Below are positions 24,159 to 31,385 of a stretch of 48,410 nt of DNA, piece by piece (positions within the stretch are counted from its first letter, which is position 1; each line of letters starts with the position of its first letter). Under the pieces are notes generated by a model. It made no database searches and was not told where the DNA came from. It saw only the letters and a program-made list of their open reading frames with translations. Made by a program: the position numbers and the translations under genes. This stretch comes from Calditrichia bacterium (GTDB lineage Bacteria; Calditrichota; Calditrichia; RBG-13-44-9; J075). The DNA is taken from the NCBI GenBank assembly GCA_028284445.1, contig JANQRS010000079.1:1-48410 (forward strand), in the 5' to 3' direction.

Positions 24159-25328
24159 TTATTCCTCGAAATCCCAATAGATACGATATTTTCTACCATG
24201 CTCCGGCAAATACTTCATCCAGGTAATTTCAACTTCTGTATCCGTCGCGTTGATTTTCAGATTCGCGTTGGGCTCACTGATAAGGCCACGGTCGGTTTGT
24301 TTTCGAATCGTGCAGGATTTGAACTTCTTCTGCTTATTGTGACGAATCGTTATTTTGCTATTCAATGTAAAGTTCAGAACTTGATAATCCCAATAATGAT
24401 TCTGGGTGAACATTCGTTGTGGGGAATATTGATAGGCGAAACGAATGGCATCCTGAAATTGCAACGCTTCTGGAAAGCGCACAAAAAACTCTTTGAAATT
24501 TTCATAATCCCGGATCATTTCCAGATTTAAGTTGGCTTTGGAATCAGCTGTAGTTCGTAGGTCGATATCTTCAATTTGGTTGTTCTCAAACCAGATACTT
24601 TTTAATTCGCCAAGAATTAGCTCATCCCCGACATTTACTCCCTGATAGTCCCATCTAATTTCGGCATCTCCGGCAGGATTGAGAATGTTGATTTCGAGGT
24701 TGTAGGCAGTATAGATTAACTTGGGCAATCCGGTATTTCTGAGCAGATCGCGAGTAGAGGCAATCTTGTCTGATTTCTTAATACCGGCACGATCCCAAAT
24801 TCGTCGAAAGCGTTGATCGATTGTGGATATGTCAATTGCTGCTTCATTTACAAGCGGCGTCTTTTTGTTCGGTGTTTGTGGCGAGATAGTTGAGATAACA
24901 CCGGAGACTTCTTCAACTGTTCGGTTACGAATGGACAGTATGAGATCGAGAGCATTGCTAACCGATTCTGTCAGGCCATAGTCGAGTAGAATCTTCTTCT
25001 CTTCATCAGAGTAGTTGGCTAACAGGTTTTGCAAACGCTTCAGCAGCTCACTGTCAAGCGCTGATAGTTCTCCAATCAATTCGCCTGGTTCTGCCTTTTC
25101 AAAGAATACCTTATCGCCTTCGATATGCAGCGTTCTGTTCGTTGCCTTGGCAATTTTTCGGGCAACATCGCGCTGGGTTGTCGGGCGTTCCCGGTTCAAA
25201 ATGGAATAGACAGTGCTCTTGGCGATCCCGCCCAAGCTTGCCAGCCGTTCCGGCGACAATCCATCAGAATTGAGGATCATCTCCAATTGCTCAGCCAAAT
25301 GGGCTGTATTTAGCTTTCTACTTGCCAT
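24159..25328 (-). CDS. XRE-type helix-turn-helix regulator with a large C-terminal domain
   Basis: The protein has 389 residues. Residues about 8-60 form a Cro/CI-type helix-turn-helix (Leu-Ala-Ser-Leu-Gly-Gly-Ile-Ala-Lys-Ser-Thr-Val-Tyr-Ser-Ile-Leu-Asn), followed by Arg-Asp-Val-Ala-Arg-Lys-Ile-Ala-Lys-Ala. A helical linker (about 75-160) leads to a C-terminal region of unknown fold rich in beta strands (Tyr-Arg-Ile-Tyr-Trp-Asp-Phe-Glu-Glu at the end). It is divergent from the mobility operon, so it probably represses that operon and itself, as CI-like regulators of integrative elements do. The downstream metalloprotease-like gene begins 2 nt after its stop. Confidence 0.75.
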   Translation of the reverse strand: MASRKLNTAHLAEQLEMILNSDGLSPERLASLGGIAKSTVYSILNRERPTTQRDVARKIAKATNRTLHIEGDKVFFEKAEPGELIGELSALDSELLKRLQNLLANYSDEEKKILLDYGLTESVSNALDLILSIRNRTVEEVSGVISTISPQTPNKKTPLVNEAAIDISTIDQRFRRIWDRAGIKKSDKIASTRDLLRNTGLPKLIYTAYNLEINILNPAGDAEIRWDYQGVNVGDELILGELKSIWFENNQIEDIDLRTTADSKANLNLEMIRDYENFKEFFVRFPEALQFQDAIRFAYQYSPQRMFTQNHYWDYQVLNFTLNSKITIRHNKQKKFKSCTIRKQTDRGLISEPNANLKINATDTEVEITWMKYLPEHGRKYRIYWDFEE

Positions 25329-25658
25329 GACAACAAGTTAATACAGTTTTCGGAGTATAAAAAACAGAAAAAAGTTTGAAAAAGTACGATTTACCTTGAC
25401 AAGATATAAATCACATATTATTTTCAAACCAAGTCAAACAGAAATAACAGTTCTTTTCATTCGTAATAGTTCGAGAAAATAAAAAAGCCAGTGTAGAGGT
25501 GCAACTCCACACTGGCGAGGCGCAAAAAGTGCTGAGGACTTCTTGCGCAGCTATTCTTAATATACCGACCACGGGAAGTCTCCGCAAGCTGATAAGAACA
25601 GTGAAGTCCTGGCCTTTTGTGCCTCACAACTTTTATCCAAGACCTGTGAGGCCAAATC
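25329..25658. promoter_or_regulatory. Divergent control region of the element with a structured leader
   Basis: A plus-strand promoter candidate has TTGACA at 25396-25401 and TATTTT at 25419-25424, 17 bp apart. Downstream lie three hairpins: 25487-25516 (GCCAGTGT/ACACTGGC arms), 25520-25548 (GCGCAA-a-AAGT with ACTT-c-TTGCGC) and 25621-25652 (GCCTCACA/TGTGAGGC). The last covers the ribosome-binding site of the 25659 gene. AGGACTTC (25535-25542) can instead pair with GAAGTCCT (25603-25610). The first hairpin followed by its A-run also reads as a terminator on the minus strand. It could be a regulated leader, an origin of transfer, or both. Confidence 0.5.
25487..25516 (-). terminator. Hairpin with T-run, terminator-like on the minus strand
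   Basis: An 8-bp stem plus an inner GAG/CTC is followed on the minus strand by TTTTTTATTTTC. It would stop any leftward transcript coming from the mobility operon before the regulator gene. Confidence 0.5.
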
Positions 25659-26543
25659 ATGAAAGATTCATCAACTCGATTTATCTCCTTCTTCAAATCT
25701 ATCGTCATCCTGATCCTGGGTGGCAGTCTTCTCTTTTCAATCGTTCGTAATATCCGTGGCTTGGAAGCAGGCTATCCGGGCGTTGACTTTGAATGGCAGT
25801 TATTGATTGCCTTTACGGTAACACAGGCATCCTTTGCGCTAACTGGCAGTTCTGCTCTGGCGATCTTTCCTGGCAACCGGCATTTGAGGTTGAGCTTGTT
25901 CACCGCTGGAGTGATGTTCTCGGCTGTTTCTTTCTTCCTCTCCTTCGAAGGTGCAAAACATGATCAAAAGGAAAAATATCAGATCAATGCTTCTAAATCT
26001 CCTGAAATAGAAAAGCTGGAGTCCGAAATTGCCGAAGTCGTTGAGCGGCAGAATGCTTATGGTGTATCGGCAACAGTTGTTCGCAGCCTCTTGGCCAGGG
26101 AAAAAGAGCTTAGAGCGGAATTAAAAGACGTCCGTGCTCGCGCCAGAGTCCAGGCAGAAGCAGACCGCCGCCGAGATGAAAAAGCAGCAGACAAGATCGA
26201 CTATCTGGCTTTGGCAATGTTCTGCGCTCTTCCAGAGGTGGGGTTGATCACGTTTACATTATTACTGGTTCTCCTCTATGGCGTGAGCGTCTTCAGTCAA
26301 ATGACGATGATCGATCCGCAAATTCAACTGGCTCAGTATCAAGTGCCTGTTCAACCGCAAGTAGTTATACCCACTCAATCGACTGTTACTCTGCAGACAA
26401 ATCCAAGACAACGAACCGATCAAGTGGGAGCGGCCGCAGCAGTTGCACCTCCACCAGTCACAACATCGCAGAACGGAACTGTTCCAGAAGGCGAAATAAT
26501 TCAGCCAGTTCCTCAGGCGGATAAATGGGATCCGTTTGGATAG
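25659..26543 (+). CDS. Membrane protein with internal coiled coil, first gene of the mobility operon
   Basis: This 294-residue protein has membrane helices at about 12-28, 48-65 and 80-96. A charged coiled coil follows at about 108-180 (Lys-Leu-Glu-Ser-Glu-Ile-Ala-Glu-Val-Val-Glu-Arg-Gln and Arg-Arg-Arg-Asp-Glu-Lys). A fourth helix lies at about 187-215, then a Pro/Gln/Thr-rich tail. I do not recognise it. Its place before an OB-like protein, coupling ATPase and relaxase suggests a role in DNA transfer or replication at the membrane. Its ribosome-binding site GAGG sits inside an inverted repeat (25621-25652), so translation may be regulated. Confidence 0.65.
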   Translation: MKDSSTRFISFFKSIVILILGGSLLFSIVRNIRGLEAGYPGVDFEWQLLIAFTVTQASFALTGSSALAIFPGNRHLRLSLFTAGVMFSAVSFFLSFEGAKHDQKEKYQINASKSPEIEKLESEIAEVVERQNAYGVSATVVRSLLAREKELRAELKDVRARARVQAEADRRRDEKAADKIDYLALAMFCALPEVGLITFTLLLVLLYGVSVFSQMTMIDPQIQLAQYQVPVQPQVVIPTQSTVTLQTNPRQRTDQVGAAAAVAPPPVTTSQNGTVPEGEIIQPVPQADKWDPFG

Positions 26544-26550
26544 AAAGTCG

Positions 26551-26596
26551 TTCATCGTTGTTAGTTGTTCGGTACCACTGAACGGTCAACGATGAA
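26551..26596. repeat. Inverted repeat with inner stem, possible origin or cruciform
   Basis: TTCATCGTTG (26551-26560) and CAACGATGAA (26587-26596) form a 10-bp perfect inverted repeat. An inner GTTC/GAAC pair brackets GGTACCACT. It lies between two mobility genes. It could be a nick or origin site for the Rep_trans protein, or an mRNA structure. No T-run follows. Confidence 0.4.
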
Positions 26597-26672
26597 TTCA
26601 TAGACAAAGAGAACAATCTAAATGCGGCTAGCAACGCCGTTAAAAACCACTAATAACTGAAGGGAAATCCCC

Positions 26673-27056
26673 ATGAGAATGTTAGCAGAAATTATCAGTT
26701 CAGAAGTAGAAGTTCGCAATATCAAGAATCGTAAAGACGGTTCGGAAAAGCCCACACAGATTTTCGTCATCCATGCAGTCGATACGGATTTTGGTGGTCA
26801 GATGTACAAGATCTCAGTCTGGGAAAACTTTTCAACGATTGTCAACAAATGTCTGAAAGGTACTATCCTGGAAGTACGATTCCGCAATGTCCGACCAGCC
26901 AACAACTATGAGAAGGTCGACCAGATTTCGGCTACCGAAGACAACATCCGCATCAAGAAGAGCGCAGCTGAAGCAGTTCGCGAAATGCAGCAACTACTTG
27001 CCCGTCAGGAACAAGCAGAAAAACAGCAAGTTCAGCCGATGGCCGCCAGTCAGTAA
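26673..27056 (+). CDS. Small OB-fold-like protein of the mobility module
   Basis: This 127-residue protein begins with five or so beta strands (Val-Glu-Val-Arg-Asn-Ile, Thr-Gln-Ile-Phe-Val-Ile-His-Ala-Val, Met-Tyr-Lys-Ile-Ser-Val-Trp, Gly-Thr-Ile-Leu-Glu-Val-Arg-Phe). It ends with a Gln/Ala-rich helix. The pattern resembles single-strand DNA-binding OB folds. In ICEBs1 a protein of similar length (HelP, 126 residues) sits in the same place before the coupling protein and relaxase. That parallel rests on position and size, and I see no sequence identity I can vouch for. The ribosome-binding site is AGGGAAA. Confidence 0.55.
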   Translation: MRMLAEIISSEVEVRNIKNRKDGSEKPTQIFVIHAVDTDFGGQMYKISVWENFSTIVNKCLKGTILEVRFRNVRPANNYEKVDQISATEDNIRIKKSAAEAVREMQQLLARQEQAEKQQVQPMAASQ

Positions 27057-27133
27057 TTGTTTCGGGAGTTGGGAGGCAGGCTTTTGATACTTGGGAGGTT
27101 AAAAAAGCAGGCAGAATTTCAAGGTAGAAAGGA

Positions 27134-28627
27134 TTGATAGGAACAGTGCATTTACTATTGCCAATTTGGATTTTCAGAATCATCAGATTGATTACGCTAC
27201 GCGAGATATCAGGAAGCGAAAAATTGACTACTGTCTTCTGGATCATGCTGGGTGGATTACTATTCAGTTACGCGCCGGTACTACTCACTTTCATTTTCGA
27301 GAAATCACAGTGGACAATCTGGTGGTATGGGATTCTCCTGCCGGTATTTGAGCATTGGCTGCTGAATATTCTTCTCTTTATGTTCGTTTCAATCTTCCTG
27401 AATGTTTTTACAATACAAGCACTGTCATTTAAACGAATTGCTGAAAGATGGAAAACTGCATGCATCAGATGCAATTTACGGGTTCCCTCTCTGGATGAAA
27501 ATGCGCCGAAAGAAATCCCGCAAGTCATCTATTCCGATAAAGACCGCTTCCGAATTATCGCCAAAGGCCTAACCGCCGCCTATATCGATTCTCGACGAGC
27601 GGAGCTATCAAATGCTTGCGGACTATTTATCTGGAGCGTTAGACCGGCCAAAACGGATAACGGACAGGTTCGACCTGGATACATTGATGTCTTCTATACT
27701 AAGGAAGATATCCTCAGCTCAGTCCAGTTGAGCAAGACTCGAAAGCCGAATTGGGGTGAACTAACATTTGGGATCGGCATCAAAGGCTATCACACGATCA
27801 AGCTCACCGATATGATTCATACTGGGATTGCCGGACTGCCGGGATCAGGAAAGAGCGTCCAGTTGAGAAGTTTAATTGTCCAGGCGATGTGTGTGCACCC
27901 GAAGGCAGTTTGCATTGGGTTGGATTTCAAGTCCGGCAGCGAGTTCCACATCTTCAAGGGCCGGGGCAATTTTATTCTCTGTGACAACTTCGAAAATGCT
28001 GCACTGGTGTTGAATGAGATCTACCAGGAATACTTCCGGCGCGCGGAGCTGGTGAAAAGAAATGAGGTCGAGAATGTCTACCAGATTCGCGGACCAAATG
28101 GAGAACGCGTAAATCCCATATTCATATTTGGAGATGAGATGGCGGAAGTCTTCTATCCAATAAGTAAGCTCGAGTCAAAAGAAACAATTGATGCACAGAA
28201 ACTGGTGATAGATCGCTTAAGCAAGCTGGCGAGATTGGCGCGCTTCGTCGGTGTTCATCTTATTTTGGCCACCCAAAGACCGGATGCTAAGGCAATTGAT
28301 CCACAGGTGAGAAGTATGCTAAAGACTCGTATCGCATTTAAGCTATCACAGAAGGAGGATTCGATCCTTTGGTTGAATAGGGCTGCGGCATTAGAACTGC
28401 CGGATATTCCGGGACGGTTTCTATTGGCGACGGACAATGGTGTATTCGAACAATTGCAGGGATTATTCGTGAGCAAACAGGAGGTAAAGCAGATGTTACA
28501 GCACGTCATACCGGGCTCATCACAGCTCTACAGACGGATCATGGGACAACTCCAGGCGGGTGAAAATAGCGCACTATCGGCGGACGGGAAAATGAGTGAG
28601 CCCGGCTTGCCGGGGGAGCGAATTTGA
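27134..28627 (+). CDS. FtsK/TcpA-type coupling ATPase
   Basis: The protein has 497 residues from a TTG start; a GTG at 27146 with GG upstream is an alternative. N-terminal membrane helices (about 1-22, 35-55 and 60-95) precede a cytoplasmic ATPase. Walker A is Gly-Leu-Pro-Gly-Ser-Gly-Lys-Ser near residue 235 and Walker B is Ile-Phe-Ile-Phe-Gly-Asp-Glu-Met near 332. A following His-Leu-Ile-Leu-Ala-Thr-Gln-Arg-Pro-Asp is the signature of FtsK/SpoIIIE and TcpA-like pumps. It probably brings the relaxase-bound DNA to a helper's transfer channel. It lies directly upstream of the Rep_trans relaxase, as in ICEBs1 and Tn916. Confidence 0.85.
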   Translation: MIGTVHLLLPIWIFRIIRLITLREISGSEKLTTVFWIMLGGLLFSYAPVLLTFIFEKSQWTIWWYGILLPVFEHWLLNILLFMFVSIFLNVFTIQALSFKRIAERWKTACIRCNLRVPSLDENAPKEIPQVIYSDKDRFRIIAKGLTAAYIDSRRAELSNACGLFIWSVRPAKTDNGQVRPGYIDVFYTKEDILSSVQLSKTRKPNWGELTFGIGIKGYHTIKLTDMIHTGIAGLPGSGKSVQLRSLIVQAMCVHPKAVCIGLDFKSGSEFHIFKGRGNFILCDNFENAALVLNEIYQEYFRRAELVKRNEVENVYQIRGPNGERVNPIFIFGDEMAEVFYPISKLESKETIDAQKLVIDRLSKLARLARFVGVHLILATQRPDAKAIDPQVRSMLKTRIAFKLSQKEDSILWLNRAAALELPDIPGRFLLATDNGVFEQLQGLFVSKQEVKQMLQHVIPGSSQLYRRIMGQLQAGENSALSADGKMSEPGLPGERI

Positions 28628-28719
28628 CCGAAGCCGAAATACGTGATTGGTAACTACGTATGTGTGTCACGTAATTGAAAAATTGTAAATCAAATAAAAA
28701 CAATCATTGGGAAGAATCG

Positions 28720-29763
28720 ATGAAGGCGAAAAAGACAAGGGACCCGGAAACAACGGCAAAAACAGTGCTCGGGAAAGGCGTGGATTCGCTCTACTTGTAT
28801 CTCGACGTTGGCATGCGATTCAAAAGGCTGTTTGAGATCGGCGATGCCTTGGCTTTCGATGAAGATGTCCGAATCGGTGAAATGAACTTTCAGCGGACAA
28901 AGGCATGGATGAGAACCTATCCCGTTTCGCTGAAGCATGGTCCCTTCACGTTCTACCTGAATCGCGTATCGATGTTTATCCAGGTTGGCTCACTGGGATT
29001 TGAGATGCGTGGATTCAAAGGGTGCCTCGCTTGGCTCTTCTCGATAATGGATCAGTTGAACGGAGCAAGGCTTCCCTGGATTGAGCACCTGATGGTTTCC
29101 CGGATCGATGTCTTCACCGACTTCATTTTCGATGATGACTTCAATCCGCAGCAATTCCAAACCCGCTTGCGCCGGAAGGGCACTTTCATCTCCGGTGAAA
29201 ACGAGGAAGGCCGGACTTACTATTTTGGCTCGCGTTCAATTTTCTGTGTCCGTCTTTATGTCAAATCTGTTGAGATCAACAAAGCCGGTAAGCAATATCT
29301 ACGCGCTGAATGGAAAAATAATGGCTATACAGATCAGCGCGTATGGCGGCTGGAGTTTGAATTTCGGAAGCAAAAGCTAGAACGATTGATGGGGCGGGAA
29401 TTGATCAAATTCGATGAAAAGGCCCTGACATCCCTTTGGAGTTTTGGTATCAATGAACTGAAGTACAAAGAGCGAACAGCAACTCATAACAACATGAGCA
29501 AACTCAAACTGCATCCGGTTTGGCAAGAGCTGCATGATGCCCTCTTCCAGGAATATTCAATTCAGCCGATCAAAGCCCGTCAGGCCAATCTAGAATTTCG
29601 CTATAAAATGGCTCGTAAGATGTTGCTCAGTTACTACGCAGCTAAAGCGGAACATTACAACAACATCCCGGAAGCCAACCGACAGGAATTCAACATCACT
29701 GAATATGACTACCAAAAAGCCCGGCGCAAGTCGGTATTGCATGGTATTGAAACAGGAGCTTGA
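28720..29763 (+). CDS. Rep_trans-family replication initiator / relaxase
   Basis: I start at ATG 28720 (347 residues) because GGGAAG lies 6 nt upstream; a TTG at 28675 is possible. Family motifs are visible: Ser-Arg-Ile-Asp-Val-Phe-Thr-Asp-Phe, then Arg-Thr-Tyr-Tyr-Phe-Gly-Ser-Arg-Ser with Val-Arg-Leu-Tyr-Val-Lys-Ser-Val-Glu (the region with the nicking Tyr), and Trp-Arg-Leu-Glu-Phe-Glu-Phe-Arg. Such proteins nick one strand at an origin. They serve as rolling-circle plasmid initiators and as relaxases of Tn916/ICEBs1-type elements (NicK, Orf20). Here it should start both replication and mobilisation of the excised element. Confidence 0.82.
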   Translation: MKAKKTRDPETTAKTVLGKGVDSLYLYLDVGMRFKRLFEIGDALAFDEDVRIGEMNFQRTKAWMRTYPVSLKHGPFTFYLNRVSMFIQVGSLGFEMRGFKGCLAWLFSIMDQLNGARLPWIEHLMVSRIDVFTDFIFDDDFNPQQFQTRLRRKGTFISGENEEGRTYYFGSRSIFCVRLYVKSVEINKAGKQYLRAEWKNNGYTDQRVWRLEFEFRKQKLERLMGRELIKFDEKALTSLWSFGINELKYKERTATHNNMSKLKLHPVWQELHDALFQEYSIQPIKARQANLEFRYKMARKMLLSYYAAKAEHYNNIPEANRQEFNITEYDYQKARRKSVLHGIETGA

Positions 29764-29784
29764 GAATTATTACGGAGGATTATC

Positions 29785-30009
29785 ATGGCAACAAGGCATA
29801 TACAACAATGGCCGGAAACCGGAGAACTGACCAAACCGGCAAAAGATGTTGCACGTTTATTGGGTGTTCATCCCTGCACCATTTTTCGTTGGGTGAAGTC
29901 TGGCAAAATTGAATGCGTGCGCTTTAGCAAAAGTTCGATTCATTTCACCTATGAGCAAGTACTGGATTGCATTGACAATAACCGCAAACGTGTCAAAATT
30001 CGAGTCTGA
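29785..30009 (+). CDS. Excisionase-like helix-turn-helix protein (HTH_17 / MerR-like)
   Basis: This 74-residue protein is a single winged helix-turn-helix: Ala-Lys-Asp-Val-Ala-Arg-Leu-Leu-Gly-Val-His-Pro-Cys-Thr-Ile-Phe-Arg-Trp-Val, then Ser-Gly-Lys-Ile-Glu-Cys-Val-Arg-Phe. Proteins of this type bound to tyrosine integrase genes often act as recombination directionality factors. The start has GGAGG 7 nt upstream. Its stop lies 7 nt before the integrase start. Confidence 0.8.
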   Translation: MATRHIQQWPETGELTKPAKDVARLLGVHPCTIFRWVKSGKIECVRFSKSSIHFTYEQVLDCIDNNRKRVKIRV

Positions 30010-30016
30010 GGGATTT

Positions 30017-31054
30017 ATGCCTTTCTTATGGAAAAGAACCTACAAATCCGGTAAGACCGTTTGGGTCATTTATTATCGAGTTGGTAAAAAGCAAAAGTCC
30101 AAGGTGATAGGTGAAACCGACAAACGGACTGCCGAGAAAGCCTTCCGTAAATTTTGCTCAGAATTGGCAGACAAGAAATTCGGCCTCAAAGAACTCGAGC
30201 AAAAAACGCTTGCTGGCTTTATTGAAGAATATCTGGAATTTGCTCGAAATGAAAAGGCGGTACGAACCGTAGAACGGGAAGAACAGATATTGAAGCCATT
30301 CCTGAAATACTTCGATGATGGCAATATCTACCTGCATGAATTCCAGATCCGCGATCTGAGAACCTACCGAACGGTTCGATTAGATGCTATCTCAGAAGAA
30401 ACCATGAACCTCGAATTTCGGCATTTGAAAGCGATTTTTAATACCGCGAAGTCTTTCCGCTATATCCTGGAAAATCCATTCGCCACGATCAAACCAATTC
30501 GCTTACCACAATCAGACTTGCCTAAGTTTTTTGAACTGGAAGATATTCAGAGAATCCGCGAAGGCTTAATAGGTGATGAGTTTGAAACTTTGATCGATTT
30601 CTATTTCCTGACCGGCGCTCGTCTTCGCGAACCGCTTTCCCTGACCTGGGATGATGTGGACTTCAAGCGCAAATTCCTGGTCATTCGCAGCGTACATGCC
30701 AAGAGCAAGAAGCACCGTATAATCTCATTTGAGGATGACCAGCGGCTCTCTGATTTGTTATCGAATTTACTTCGCCGAGAAGACAACCTGCTTTTCGGCC
30801 CTAGCAACGGCAGCACCCAATGGACCTATTGGTGGGTTTCCCGCCGTACCTCCCTGAAATTCACCGAACTCGGCTTCCCCTGGGCAACGATTCATACTTG
30901 TCGCCACACCTATATATCTCATCTCATTATGGCTGGTGTGCCATTAACAACGGTGCAGTATCTGGTTGGGCATTCCAGTATTTCTACGACTCTGAAATAT
31001 GCGCATTTAGCGCCAAAGCACAAGCAGGATATGGCGGGGAAAAGGCCGTATTGA
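30017..31054 (+). CDS. int: Tyrosine-type site-specific integrase
   Basis: I start at ATG 30017 (345 residues), which has GAGGGA just upstream. The longer frame from 29909 overlaps the excisionase-like gene. An N-terminal SAM-like core-binding region (about 60-150) leads to the catalytic domain: Arg202 in Thr-Gly-Ala-Arg-Leu-Arg-Glu-Pro-Leu, a Lys in Ala-Lys-Ser-Lys-Lys-His (about 230), His293-x-x-Arg296-His, Gly-His-Ser-Ser and nucleophile Tyr328. All key residues are present, so it should be active. It integrates the element into tRNA-Phe at the 34-bp core shared by 9995-10028 and 35437-35470. It lies 4.4 kb from the right end, which is unusual because integrases often abut the att site. 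Confidence 0.93.
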   Translation: MPFLWKRTYKSGKTVWVIYYRVGKKQKSKVIGETDKRTAEKAFRKFCSELADKKFGLKELEQKTLAGFIEEYLEFARNEKAVRTVEREEQILKPFLKYFDDGNIYLHEFQIRDLRTYRTVRLDAISEETMNLEFRHLKAIFNTAKSFRYILENPFATIKPIRLPQSDLPKFFELEDIQRIREGLIGDEFETLIDFYFLTGARLREPLSLTWDDVDFKRKFLVIRSVHAKSKKHRIISFEDDQRLSDLLSNLLRREDNLLFGPSNGSTQWTYWWVSRRTSLKFTELGFPWATIHTCRHTYISHLIMAGVPLTTVQYLVGHSSISTTLKYAHLAPKHKQDMAGKRPY

Positions 31055-31385
31055 CTACTTTGCTATTATAAAATTGCTACGTGAGATTTATTGCGACTGA
31101 TCACCACGCACGTTTTTGAATTTACTTACCATGACATGAATACTTATACATTTCCTTAATTTCAAAATAACAGAATAAAGCGTTCGAAGACCTTCAAAGA
31201 ACTATCATTATATAGTTCAACAATATATAGTTCAACAATCGGAACCATATTTATACGATTATATCGACACAAACAATGCCATTACATTTTTTTGATGTTA
31301 GAGAAGTTCCAATATCTGCAAAGATAGAACAACCTTAAAAGAAACTTCTCTTTCAGATACAACTTACTGCGAGCAGGAGCAACCT
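31055..31385. other. Spacer between integrase and the nucleosidase-Hsp90 operon
   Basis: No gene is seen. A 15-bp unit (ATATAGTTCAACAAT) occurs twice in tandem at 31210-31239 and may be a regulator or integrase binding site, which is a guess. The ribosome-binding site of the next gene (CAGGAG) lies at the right edge. Confidence 0.5.

Noticed and set aside
29909..30016. Longer start for the integrase
   Set aside because: It would overlap the excisionase-like gene by about 100 nt, while ATG 30017 has a clear GAGGGA site.
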